DNA from: Massospora cicadina
Lineage: Eukaryota; Entomophthoromycota; Entomophthoromycetes; Entomophthorales; Entomophthoraceae
DNA length: 64,000 bases
Direction: 5' to 3'
Assembly: GCA_022478985.1 (NCBI GenBank)
Contig: JAKSZP010014459.1
Span: forward strand, 1 to 64,000
Part shown: positions 9,912 through 21,399 of the stretch, in pieces
How the letters are laid out: each line of letters opens with the position of its first letter
How positions within the stretch are numbered: the first letter of the stretch is position 1
Notes under the pieces: model-generated
The model's input: the letters and a program-made list of their open reading frames with translations, nothing else
Databases searched by the model: none
What the model was told of the DNA's origin: nothing
Position numbers and translations under genes: made by a program

Positions 9912-10784
9912 TAAGTTAATATTTGCCAATTTGCACCCACTTGCTTAAATAGATTGAACCTATCATACTCGATAGTTTCATATTCAATAGTATTTGGCAA
10001 TTCTCACCCACTCACCAAAATAGATTGAACCTATCAGACAAGAAGGTTTCAGATGTCAGTCAGTATGTCAGTCAGTGAATTCTTAAGTAGATACTATAAA
10101 TTTCATACTATAAGTATACTCATATATAGAGTTAACTAATATACTTGTGGTAATGGGTAATTTGTACTTAGACATCTAATATATACAGATGATGCAATCA
10201 TTTTAAAAATTGTATGTTATTTGCTTAGTCTTTTTTTATCTATATATATAAAAATGAATGTCTGTATGTATGTTTGTCTGTCTGTATGTCCCAAATGCAT
10301 TCCTATACCATTCATCCAATTGTGATGAAACTTTAATGAGTTGTTGTGTGCATGCCTGAGAAGGTTTATAAATTTTAAAATATATTATTTTAATAGTAAA
10401 ATAAAAAGTTTTATATGTGACAAGTGAAAATTTTATATACACTTTGATGGTATCTGCTATATTGTTACAGCTGAGCAGTTTGATATTCAGCTGATTTGAT
10501 ATTTTAAATGGTTTTATTAAGTGGTTAGTAGTCATTTGGGTATTTAACAAGTGTATCTAAATCAAAACTTTGAATCAAAAGTCCAATTGATTTTAAAAAT
10601 ACCTCCTCTAGCATAATCATCTTTTTTCTCTCTTGCAAACATCACTTTTTAAACCAAAAAGTGAACTGAACAAGAATTGAGAGAGCAACCAACTGCCAGT
10701 GCACACTGCAATTATAGAGCAGTGAACCACAGCCAACCACCCAAGTGTAGGGAAGTCAAACCCATTTGTGTGAAGCACATAGAA

Positions 10785-13700
10785 ATGGATGACTTGCCTT
10801 CGCCAATATCAAATACCGATAATAATATGAAGGACGCTAAAATGGATGTACCATCTAACAAACTTCCCGCTGGCCCAAGCCCCCACACAACTAATAATGG
10901 AGAAGGGCAATACAACCCATGTATGTCAGGTAATGATTTGGTGACATGAACAATGATGAAACGCACAAACGCGTCAAAGGGTCATGGTGCCCTTGCAACT
11001 AGTGAGGATAATGGGGTCAACTCCCTAGTATCAGTAACCGCTGACAACCAGATGACAAGAGACACCTTCAGAGAGCAAGGCCCGATGCCAAGAACAACAG
11101 TGTCAGGAATATTCCCCACTGAACCTCAACCAGTAGAGGGGATTGGGGCCTTTCAGGGTGAGGAAATTTTTGTGGAAATAATAAAAAAAACCTGGATGAA
11201 GTATTGGTTGGATCCAAAACTGACTCAGATTCAATTGACAAAAATCAGCAGCTCAAATCAACAGAGCAATGCCATATAAAGTTTTCTGCCAACATGGAGA
11301 AACTTACTGAATCTGCTCAGAGTATTCAAGTGAAGAAGAAGTTGGGCACCAGTTCTGACAAGGCCCAGTTGGGGGGGCAAATGGTCCCCAACCAAAATTG
11401 ATTTGACAACATGAGCAAATCATCATGCGTGATCCCTGATACACCATTGGGTGCAATCCCTGACAAATTCATGTCAACAGGGGGGTCTAGCTCAACCAAG
11501 AATTGACAGCCAATCCTGAATGGACAATCAGAAACAAACCCTGACAATTTTAAGCCATCAGAGGGGATTAGATTAGCACAGAGCCAAACACCAAACCAAT
11601 ACAAACCATTGGGGACCAACCCTGATGGGTATGGAGCTATATTGGGGACTGAATCTGAGGGATCAGACACTCAAGAAAATTTGGCAAAAAAAACTAAAAG
11701 TACTACCAGAAGGGGCTGAAATACTGACAGCAGTCAAGTCAGCAGCCAGGGCCCCGGTGAAATATACCCCAATTCAGTCAGACATGTTGGTGCGTCAAGG
11801 CATGTCTGCCCGCAAAGTCAAACAATGGGAGGCCTTCCAGTTCCCATACTCTACAGTGACTCAGTGGGTCTCCAAAGTTATCAAACCAGCCGTCACAGCT
11901 ATGTGATGAGACCACAAGTTTTCTGCCATAGTAGCCAAATGCTAGCTCAATACCTAAATCTAGATTGACATGGTGGTGCTATTTAAAGTGTCATGAGTCT
12001 AAACCAAAGATGCCCTGAAATGGATGAAAATCCCTGTGTAGAATAAGTTGATTGAGGCCGCAATCCACAAATATTTAAAACTTGTGGATGCAAATGCCTG
12101 GATGAAGGCTGACATCAACCTTTTAAATGCAATGGAGTATAACAAGGCAGGCATTTCAGTATGATATGCCCAAGCCATCAGGAGCTCAGGCCTCAACCCA
12201 ACAGAATTAGCCAATTATGTGAAATGATTCCCAACCACCTCAACTGCGCTCAAATGGACCCAACACACCATTCCAGTGGACACAGCACTGGAATGGTATA
12301 ATACCACGTTCTCCCAAGAGGAGGCACTACCGTGGATCATGGCCAGGTTCAAGGCCACCAAGGCCCTACACTGGTCGTACACCTGAATTCCACCAGCCAC
12401 TGCATCAGACCTGATGAAAGCGGGCTGGACAAAGGAAAAGGCAGTGGAATAGGGACCCTTTCAGGATTGGTCACCAGAAGAGGCCATCAACTGGTCTGCC
12501 AATGTATTATCACCAATGGAGATAAAATACTGGTTCTGAGCAGGGGACAGTATGGACCTAGTGCATGAATGGGCGGAGCTGGGGGTGACTAAACTGATTC
12601 ACAAACCCTTAGAGGCTGACCATTCCTGATCAAAAAGTGGAAAATCTGGCACAATGCTGCAACAATCACCAAAGCTGCAGACTGAGACACAGCGGGGCTC
12701 ACCCCTGAATCAGCCCAACCGTGGATGGAACATGAGATTTCACCACAGGTGGCAATGGCGATGAAAGGGGTCATGACCCCAGACTTGGGCTGAGAATGGC
12801 TCAAAGCGGGGATCTGCATTGAAACTATCCAGGATTGGAAGCAATCCTTCCTGGAACTGACACTAGTGGCCCCATACACCACTGAAGGTTTCACCCCCTC
12901 TGAAGCATTACAATGGAGTGAAGTGGGAGTTCCAACAGCCATGGCACAAATATTTACAGATGGGGGCTGGAATAGTGTCACAGTAAGGGACTGGTGCCAG
13001 CATAGCTCAGTTATGCTGGAGGTCCTTCAAAAATACTTCCACCCAATGTGCAGCCCAGAATCTGCCCTCAAGTGGTACCAACTGGGTTTCTCACTGACAG
13101 ATGCCCTAGAGTGGCAGAGCTTCGAGATTGGAGCACAAATAGCTAAAAGTATCAGCCGCTGAGGTATCAGCATTCACCAGATCAAAGCGTTCCTCAACTG
13201 GGGTTCAGCCTTGATGAATCAGTAAGCTGGATTTTGAAGGGAAGACCCCCACCAAAGTACCCAAACCATGCGTGAATCCCAAATCCTACAGCGCAGCGGC
13301 AGCGCATACCAAAGACAACACCTGGAATAGAGCAGGGAGCCACATTGAGTACATCTTTCAGTTGATCAGCGGGGGCTTTACAGACCGCCATGCACCAAAA
13401 TTGTACCTAAAGGACGCTATCCAAATCTACCTGCAGCTAGTGGAGGAGGAGAAATGGTCCAACCTGATAATGTCAATTTATCAGGAACTCAACGAAATCC
13501 TAGCTGGAGGGGACTTTGATCACCACTGGGTACCTGAACGAGGCTATATAGATATAGCAATTCCAGGCAAATTGGACCACAAGAAACTCCTCAAAATTGG
13601 CATCAAATATAATGGGATTTATCTGTAAATGGAGCTGACCAGATATGCCAACCAAACCACAAGGTGGGTAACCTTCCAGAATCTCTCCACTGATCGTGAA

Positions 13701-14480
13701 TAGGAGTGGGTGCACAAAGCAATCCAGACTGGATTGTCATAATTTGGGGAAGTACAAGAATTTTGGCAAGCTGGTGGTGATTACATTGTGAAGTGCCTCC
13801 GCCCCCAGACAATGGAAGCACTGTACGAACTGGCACCCTGGATGAAGCTGAACAAAATTGCTCTTCCCTGATTCATCCACCTGCCCAGCCTTGACAGGGT
13901 AGTATACGTTGAATAGGAAGATGCCAAACAAGTGTGCCAGTTCTGTTACCAGACCGGCCACACAATGGCTCAATGCCACCATCATAAAGGTAAAACTACA
14001 CAGGAATATGAATATGACCCTGTCAGGGGGATCACCAAGGTTGGTACCAAGACTTTCCTCCGCCCAAAAGCCAGATAATGGATCTCATGCAACCTAACAG
14101 AGGTAGCAGACATGAAATGCCAACAACAAGAATTGGACCTGGCACATAGAGAAGCATGGAAACGAGAAGCAGCAAAGTGACCCAAAGCAGATGATGAACT
14201 GTTTATAAATCTGAACCCCAAATCTTATGCAATGGATGAGGGAACTGACCCCGGACCAGCAGAGCAACATCCAATCCAAGTGGAATGGACTTCCGCGAGG
14301 AGGAAAGATGGCAGAAAACGAACCCAAAGAAGTCCCCCAAGCAAGGATGGATGCAGGAAGCCAGCAAATTGAAATTGAAGCCTGACAAGCCAAAAGTGAA
14401 TACTAAATTGAATTGGAAGTCATTGGCAAATAAACCTGAGGTGACCGGGAAAAATCAGCAGGTGTGACAAAATTGACAAA
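10785..14480 (+). pseudogene. LINE-B ORF1
   Basis: ATG at 10785 is the first one that gives a long frame (TGA at 10947). About 330 codons of polar, low-complexity sequence are followed by the tryptophan-repeat array (about 11770-13230), then a globular region (13480-13860) with L-A-G-G-D-F-D-H-H-W-V-P and A-P-W-M-K-L-N, like the RNA-binding region before the knuckle in fungal LINE ORF1s. A CCHC zinc knuckle, C-Q-F-C-Y-Q-T-G-H-T-M-A-Q-C, lies at about 13936-13977, and a Lys-rich tail follows. Frames change several times. Many stops sit where Trp or Arg is expected. ORF1 proteins bind the LINE RNA and accompany it to the target. Confidence 0.75.
11770..13230 (+). repeat. Array of about 13-residue tryptophan repeats within LINE-B ORF1
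   Basis: The translation shows consecutive units of mostly 13 residues with the pattern A-[LIV]-x-W-x-x-x-[GA]-[FIW]-[STP]-x-x-x. Examples: A-L-E-W-Y-N-T-T-F-S-Q-E-E at about 12286, A-I-N-W-S-A-N-V-L-S-P-M-E at about 12500, and A-L-K-W-Y-Q-L-G-F-S-L-T-D near 13070. About 30 or more units can be traced across one frame change near 12630. Several unit Trp codons are now TGA or TAG. LINE-D (33900-34190 and 40809-41750) carries the same array. Confidence 0.75.
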
Positions 14481-14751
14481 GTCAGCTGGACAATCACCAA
14501 CTAAAAAATTGAGTTCTGCTGCTAAATTGAACAAAGGGGTGAGAATCTGAACAACGGATGAGTGGGAACTGCCGCTCTTCCAGCAGGGGACAAGGGGCAC
14601 CCAGACCCAATAAAAAACCATCCCCATTATCCATTGACATGGAGATGGGGATGGCGACCAAATTCCCAGTACACAGGATGCACGGGAATATAATCCCAGT
14701 CCCAACCAACTGACCCTGAAAACTGAATAATATACCCCATTAACCATCAAT

Positions 14752-15535
14752 GCCACCATCATCTATCAACCAGACCTCAGTACATGATTTGATCCACAAC
14801 CCAGACAATGCTAAACCTCATACCTGTGGGCCGTGTGGCTGGAAATGAGGATAGCGACCACAGATGCTCAGGGGATGGTGAGCATACAAATGAGGAGAAG
14901 ATGCACCATTTAAAAACTAATAATAATATTGACCTAATTTTTATTTCAGAAACACAAGCTGGTAACCAAAAGGAAATGGTGCCAAGCTCAAACTGTGACG
15001 CAAAACCACCTGTGGTCCCATCAAATAGGCTACCAAGCTCTATGGATGGACCATGTGGCGATCATTGCAATGGACAATAAAATAGACCTGGAATTTGTGG
15101 AAGAAACTCACGCTGGAAGGATCTTAATAGAGACAGCTACAAACAGAAAACTGGCAAGAGCATACGAGCGGCAGCAGTCTATACCCCACTGAAGCTCCAC
15201 AAAAACTGTATTTTTTGGGAATTCTTAGTAGAAGTGCCATATGAAGCGATGACAATAATAGCAGGAGACCTGAACTGTTGGACAAATTCAAGCCAGGATA
15301 TGTTCCCAATGAGAGAACGTCCCAACAGTAAGGCTGACGAGATGCTCAATTACCTAGTTAAATTGGGGATGTGCCTAACAATTGACAAAGAGAACGATGA
15401 CCCAGCCAACTTAACATGGTGGTCATACAATGCCACTGGATTTCCACTGTTGGGATCACGTTTAGACTAAATCCTAGTGTCATCAGATCTCAAGCTAGTG
15501 ACGTCCAACAGCGAGGTTAACATAAATGCTGAAAA
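14752..15535 (+). pseudogene. LINE-B ORF2, endonuclease domain, part 1
   Basis: Fragments of an exonuclease-endonuclease-phosphatase (APE-like) domain: I-D-L-I-F-I-S-E-T-Q-A-G near 14930-14965 carries the catalytic Glu strand, and I-I-A-G-D-L-N-C-W near 15255-15280 the G-D-x-N motif. This enzyme nicks target DNA to prime reverse transcription. It is broken off at 15535 by Gyp2 and continues at 21911. Confidence 0.7.
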
Positions 15536-16428
15536 TGTCAAGAGAGTGTCTGTAACGCTCTTGTTCCCAGCAAGGTGATGTGGGATGCGAACCCACATTG
15601 CTAGGGAACTAGCTGTTAAGAGAATGGGAAATGGGGCACCTAGAATGGTGCTTGAGCAGAAGGTAACCCAGGCGAGGGTGTAAAACACCACATATGAGAA
15701 CAGGTAAGTAAGAAAACTCCCAACTTGAGTAGACACCAACAGGGAGTCCATATTCAAGGGTATCCTGGCGCGAGTAGTCTTGGGTGTATCAGTCTGGAGG
15801 GGACCTGAACGGCCCAAGAAAGCACCTGGGATGCGTGTAAATGGTGATAATAGGTAGTGACCCACATATTTGGAGACCTCCCTGAAGAGGTTCACCACCA
15901 TGTTCGCCCAAAGAACCATTAAAAAAACGTAAAATAACGGGAAATTTATTAAAGAAAGTTGACCAACAAGGAATGTTGGTCGCAAAAACATATATTAAAG
16001 TGGGCCAGGGAAATTCAGGTTCTGTGGAAGTGCGCCCAAGCCTTGACGCTCCAATAAACAGACGCTTCCATCCGTTTTAGTAAAATACACTGAAAGTGCC
16101 TTCATTTGAGTAATCAATTGAAGCCATATTTTACCTGAGCTTAAAATTTCATAGCTGGAGTGGGACTCAAACCCTTGCTCTCCAACCAAGCGAATCAAAC
16201 CGTCTTCATTTAAAATGTAAATCGTTTGTTTCAGTGCCTGGGCTGAGAAAAGAGGCTGGGCATTTTGCCCCCCATTAGTATCAACCTGGGCATGCTTGGC
16301 TTGCACCCAGCGTTGATCTAAGGTGTGTTTCAGGTCAGGAAGAGCCTGAAGTTTCACCTTCTGGGCCTCCTGTCACCCAGCCTTATCTCTGGCATCAGTT
16401 CCTACTATAATGTCATCCAACCATGATA
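15536..16428 (-). repeat. Gyp2 3' LTR
   Basis: An 893-bp copy of 21016-21910. Its U3 start reads TATCATGG where the 5' LTR has TGTCATGG, a G to A change of the terminal dinucleotide. The U5 hydrophobic frame is open here too, from 15991 to 15467, and runs out into LINE-B sequence. Confidence 0.93.
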
Positions 16429-16431
16429 TTA

Positions 16432-16443
16432 CCCTCTCCTCCT
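16432..16443 (-). other. Gyp2 polypurine tract
   Basis: Minus-strand AGGAGGAGAGGG followed by TAA and the LTR start. Confidence 0.7.
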
Positions 16444-16508
16444 TCTTGGGCTCCACCCCCCTCCAGGGGCGTTTGCTAAGGAGAAGTTCTTATGTGCTGG
16501 AGGCAACT

Positions 16509-18230
16509 TCATAGCAGCAACGGCTGGCTTAGGCTGAGATCCTGCAGCCTCAGGGAAACGATTATGAAATGATTAATCAGGTCTTGGGCATGTACACAAT
16601 CCCGTGCTGGCACCCAACTGTTCTCTGCTGCGTCAAACCCTTTCCAAGACACCAAGTACTCAAGGCGTCGCTTAACCTGGTGGGAGGCTACTATTTCCTC
16701 CACTTCCCATTCCGGTGCCCCATCCACAAGATAAGCCTCAGGGGTCACAGGAGGAGGGCCCTCAAACAGGGTCAGCTTGCTTTCATGAAAGATGGAGAAG
16801 ATCTGAAACGTGGAGGGAAGATCCAACTGGTATGAGGCATGTCCCACCTTTCTAACTACACGGTAAGGACCAATCCTCTTTGAACCCAGTTTTTTGCATG
16901 GCTGCTTGATAGGGATGTTGCGAGCATCAAGCATCATGAGATCCCCTTCCTTGTATGCTGGACCCACTCAGCACTTTCTATCAGCATTCTCCTTATAAAC
17001 CAGCATATCCGCCTCCAAACTTGTGGACACCCCTTGATGGACCTTCTTGAGAGTCTTAGCAAAGTCCAGCACCGCTTCCACTCTGGAACCACAGCTGGGC
17101 TCCATGTTAAAAGCAGGGTTAAAGCCGTGGTTAGCAAAAAAGGTGAACAACCGATTGATGAATGCAAAGTGTTGTTGTAACTAAACTGGGCTTGGAAAGG
17201 TGAGATTCCAATATTAATGGTCTGCGGTGGTGTAACAACGCAGAAATTGTTCCAAGCACTGGTTCACTCGCTCAGTCTGCCCATCTGATTGGGGGTGATA
17301 AGCAGTTGAATGTCAGGGGCGGATCTGAAGAGTTTTACACAACTCTTCCCAAAAGACTGAGGTGAACTGGGGTCCCTGGTCACTAATGATTTCTTGAGGA
17401 ACCCCATGAAGCGCAAATACATGGGCAACGAAGAGCCTGGCCATTTCAGCGGCAGTTATAGTTGTTCTGCAAGGAATAAAGTGGGCGAACTTTGTAAAGC
17501 GGTTCACCACCACCATGATTTCATCATACCCATCTGAAACGGGTAACTCCACAATGAAATCCACTGATAGGGAAGTCCAGGGCCCTTCAGCCTTTTGGAC
17601 TGGTACCAGCAACCCTGCTAAGGGTTGCCAATTGGGTTTCATTTGATTTCAGATCAGGCACTCTTTACAGTACCGCCCTACCTGAACAGGCAAGCCCTTC
17701 CAATTGTAAGTGTGTTGTATCAACTCCAAGGTCTTTGCTTTTCCAGGATGACCAACGGTGATTCCGTCATGATGGTCCTGGATGATCTCCAGGTGCAGTG
17801 GTCCAGCAGGAACCCATAGGCGCCCCTGAAACCACACCATATCATCCTTCATGTGATAACCCCTGGATAAGTCATCCTGATTCAGGGCGCTCTTAGTGAG
17901 AACCATAGCATATTCATCTGATAACGTCTGAGAAAGAACTGCCTTCCTAAACATGCTATATTCTGCTGCATCTTCCAAAGGCATGAGCGCTGGCGTCTGT
18001 ACCGTGGACTTAGGAAGTTGAGGCAGAATCATACTTGGTGGAATCATCAACTGGGTGTTATAAATCTCTACCTCCTTTGGATTGGGAGCCAAAGCACGGT
18101 TGCGGCTCAAAGCATCCGCCAAACCATTCTCCTTGCCCTTGGTGAACTCATAGGAAAATGTAAATAGGGCAAGGGCCTCATGCCAACGGGTCTGATGTGG
18201 TGTTAGAACATGTGGAGCCTGGTAGTACAA
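16509..18230 (-). pseudogene. Gyp2 RNase H tail, integrase and chromodomain
   Basis: On the minus strand, 18230-17649 encodes the end of RNase H (G-L-A-D-A-L-S-R near 18110) and the integrase zinc domain (H-P-G-K near 17745, C-K-E-C near 17660). 17642-17313 encodes the catalytic core (S-V-D-F-I-V-E-L-P near 17560; S-D-Q-G-P-Q-F-T near 17370). 16967-16509 encodes the GPY/F-type region and a complete chromodomain (L-E-Y-L-V-S-W-K-G-F, E-N-S-W-V-P). The stretch between 17313 and 16967 is shifted in frame. Of the five gypsy copies this integrase is the best preserved. Confidence 0.9.
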
Positions 18231-18239
18231 CAGGGCTCA

Positions 18240-19530
18240 GTGGTCTGTGCGTACCCAAAATGGTTGGGAAGAGCCATGTAAGTGGTGACGCCAGTAAATC
18301 AGCGCCTCCACCACTGCTAATAACTCCTTGTCATATACGGTGTAATTTAACTCATGCAGAGACATTTTCCTAGAAATATATCCCATACTGGATGCTCAGA
18401 CCCATCTTCACCCACCTGTAACAGGGCAGCTGCAATGGCGAAGTTGGAAGCATCTGAGGACACAATGAACTCCTTTTCAGGTCAACATGGCGAAGGATGG
18501 ATGTGGATAACAAGGTGCACTTCACCGCTCGAAAAGCATCCTCCAAAATGGGGGACCACTGAAGCACCTTAGCACCGCTGGCCTTATATAATGGGGCTGC
18601 CACCTCGGAGAGAGACTGGGTGTGAACTTCTTGAGGAACGTACACGTCCCCCAAAAAGCTCCTCAATTCCTTGACAGAGGTGGGGGTAGGCCACTCACAA
18701 ATAGCCTTCTCCTTATCTGGAATTATCATATGGACCTGGTCAAAAATGACGTTGCCCAGAAAAGTAACCTGGGACTTGAAGAATTGCATTTACTAATCTT
18801 GAGGGTAAGGCAAGCGGCCCTCAATCTCTCCACTACTTGTCAAAGGTGTACTGCATGTGACTCATGATCGGGGGAAAACACCAGAATGTCATCCATGTAG
18901 GCAACTGCACATACCCCCAACAAGTCTCCCAACGCAGCATCAATGCGGCGTTGAAAGATGGCAGGGGCATTCTTAAGCCCAAAGGGCATAACCTAGAACT
19001 GGAAAATTCCTTTTCTGGTGCGGAATGCGGTTAACCATTCCTGGCCCTTCTTTATCCGGATTTGATTGAACGCATTGAGGCAGTTCAGCTTGGAGGACCT
19101 TCGCCTTCTCCACATAGCGTGCAATCTGGGAATCCAAAGGGATGGGATGGAGGTCAGGTACAGTCACATTGTTTAAGTTTCCATAATCAACACATGGACA
19201 TAAAGTTCCATCAGCCTTCTCCACAAAGAGAATTGGGGAGCAAACAGGGGAGGTACGCTGAAAGATGGCACCTTTGCCAACTGCTCCTTAACCCATACAT
19301 CTAAAACCTCTTCCTCCCAGACAGTCAATGGGTATATGGGGAAGAAATATGCACCAGATCCACAGTAAGTTTAAATTCACAATCAAACTCAGAATGTTCT
19401 GGTAGCGTACTAGCTGAAGCTGCATCAAAAGAAGATGCCAACTCCTCCAAACAAGAAGGTAAGGAAAGTCCCACAGTGGGCTTCAGCAAAGGGGCAAGAT
19501 ACGGACTGTGAACATGGGCCAATGGGGTAA
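18240..19530 (-). pseudogene. Gyp2 reverse transcriptase and RNase H
   Basis: RT block with V-E-K-A-D-G-T-L-C-P-C-V-D-Y-G near 19225-19180, the catalytic Y-M-D-D at 18899-18888, the thumb/connection W-P-T-P-T-S-V-K-E-L-R-S-F-L-G near 18690, and RNase H remnants to about 18240. At least three frame changes and several stops occur. Confidence 0.85.
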
Positions 19531-19719
19531 TTTGCCTTGGACGTTATCCTCAGACAAAGGAACAATCAACTATTGACCGTTTGTCAAAGACAAGGATAAA
19601 GTGTTTTCTTTCAAATTAGTTTTGACGTCAAACTTCCGCCACCACTCAACACCCAAAATGATGAGAAACAAGAGTTTTCTGATAGCTTGAAACTGATCAG
19701 ACAATAGATAAGAACCTAC

Positions 19720-20640
19720 CTAAAAATTGACTGACTCTCTGACGTTCAGTGTGGGGATACCTTGAGAAGCCCCACCTCTAACCATACCACCAGGTGAGTA
19801 ACTCAACTCAAGGTAGTCAGTGAGGTTTTGGTTAATAAAATTATTTGAGGCACCAGTATCCACCAAAATAGTTATGATGAACTTTCCATAAGAAGAAGTA
19901 AGAGTAGCAGTCAACAAGAAGTATCCAGAATGGGATTTATCCAATGCAGAAATTGCCTTCACTTCACCCGAAAATTCTTCCTCTGGTCTCAACAAGCCAT
20001 CAGGGTATGTTTTGGAATCATAGAAGGGGGAGGGATAATGGGCCACTCTTACTACTGAGGCCACATATCCCACCACACCTTCTGCAGGTGCATATACATC
20101 TTTATATTTATAACGTAGTTCTTTTTCCACTTCCTGAGAACCCCTAATCATGGTAGGGGTCAAACAAGGGTTCTCAGGAGTGATCTGATATACAGAAATA
20201 GAATCCTCATCCAAACCATATAAAAATATAAATGGCTCATTTTGTGATAAATTGCTTTCGTTATAAAACGCGTTTTCTGGTTTTAATGAACCCACACTTA
20301 TTCCAAGGGTTTGGTGTGCATCGCTATCCAGGGCTATCACCCCCAAGCCCTGAATTGATGCCTCAGCATGCACCTCGGAAACATGTTGGGGAGAAAAAAT
20401 GATAACGGAAAGCCTTTTTTTGTTAAATTCAGGTTTGGACCCTCCGATGTTCCAAATTTCCGCTGAGATGGGGAGGAAATCAGTGGGAAGCATCTCATGA
20501 TTTAAGGAAAGATCACTAGTTGAGGACGCGATATTTATAGGGATGACCATGAGTGACATCATCATGGTGGAATTGTCTGAAACCTTTACTTCCTTTTTGG
20601 GACTAGACCCCTGTACAGTTCCAAATTTAGAAGGAGTCAA
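19720..20640 (-). pseudogene. Gyp2 gag-position and protease frame
   Basis: 306 codons on the minus strand. The first about 250 residues are Ser/Glu/Pro-rich, without capsid or CCHC motifs. The last about 50 hold a retropepsin active site, I-L-V-D-T-G-A-S-N-N-F-I, with the D-T-G triad intact. The frame is the same as the U5 frame (21474 and 20640 differ by a multiple of three) but is separated from it by stops between 20737 and 20640. After 19720 the protease C-terminus (L-G-V-E-W-W) continues past a stop. Confidence 0.75.
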
Positions 20641-20736
20641 AGGATTAGAAAGGTAAAGATTCCCTCATTTTAAGAAGTGCACGTGACTTTTTGGTTCCTG
20701 TATTTATATGTTTTGATCTGATGATGGCCAAATTAC

Positions 20737-21399
20737 CTAGCCCCTTCTGGGTTGGGGTGGGGAAACTATCCAAAAAAGTTTTGACAAGATGATCACGAAA
20801 AGTCTGAGACCACCAGGTGCAAGCAGGAAGGTGGACACTTCCCAATTGGTAGTTGCAAAAATAACGCCGAGATGTATAAATAAAAAACCTAATGAGAAAA
20901 CTGTGGTGAGCACCATCGTGGCAGAGATAAATGGCCAACACACCCAATTTACTAATATTGAAAGTCCCATATGGATATTTTGTATGCTCGTATAATAAAA
21001 TAGTTGGTTGACTAATGTCAAGAGAGTGTCTGTAACTCTCTTGTTCCCAGCAAGGTGATGTGGGATGTGAACCCACATTGCTAGGGAACTAGCCATTAAG
21101 AGAATGGGAAATGGGGCACCTAGAATGGTGCTTGAGCAGAAGGTAACCCAGGCGAGGGTGTAAAACACCACATATGAGAACAGGTAAGTAAGAAAACTCC
21201 CAACTTGAGTAGACACCAACAGGGAGTCCATATTCAAGGGTATCCTGGCGCGAATAGTCTTGGGTGTATCGGTCTGGAGGGGACCTGAACAGCCCAAGAA
21301 AGCACCTGGGATGCATGTAAATGGTGATAATAGGTAGTGGCCCACATATTTGGAGACCTCCCTGAAGAGGTTCACCACCATGTTCGCCCAAAGAACCAT
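20737..21399 (-). pseudogene. Gyp2 LTR-spanning hydrophobic frame
   Basis: An ATG at 21399 (minus strand) lies downstream of the predicted start and of AATAAA. The frame covers the rest of U5 without a stop, crosses the LTR boundary at 21016 and remains open to 20737, 221 codons in all. It contains hydrophobic stretches beginning F-L-T-Y-L-F-S-Y-V-V and I-L-L-M-A-S-S-L-A-M inside the LTR and L-V-N-W-V-C-W-P-F-I and V-L-T-T-V-F-S-L-G-F beyond it. Near 20830 a neighbouring frame (T-F-R-D-H-L-V-K-T-F-L-D-S-F) resembles the corresponding Gyp1 stretch better, suggesting one indel. The family is unknown. Confidence 0.6.
21000..21015 (-). other. Gyp2 primer-binding region
   Basis: On the minus strand the bases after the 5' LTR read TTAGTCAACCAACTAT. 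As in Gyp1 there is no TGG, but an ACCAAC core complementary to GTTGGT of the predicted RNA start at 21452-21441. Confidence 0.4.

Larger units (their letters stand above)
8667..10096. mobile_element. Inverted-repeat DNA transposon relic (MITE-like) with internal tandem units
   Basis: The first about 120 bp (8667-8789) are the approximate reverse complement of 10008-10096. Both contain ATCTACTTAA ends, a GACTGACTGACTGA run, a CTGAAACCTT block and GTGAGTGGGTGA. On the right side a roughly 95-bp unit containing TAGATTGAACCTATCA occurs three times in tandem (9057-9150, 9150-9990 with a Helitron inside, and 9990-10050). No transposase is visible, so the superfamily is unknown. No clear target duplication was found. 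Confidence 0.5.

Noticed and set aside
10236..10330. TGTATGTCTGTCTG tract as a simple microsatellite only
   Set aside because: It directly follows TCTATATATATAAAAATG after an A, a common Helitron 5' end, so it is better explained as part of that terminus.
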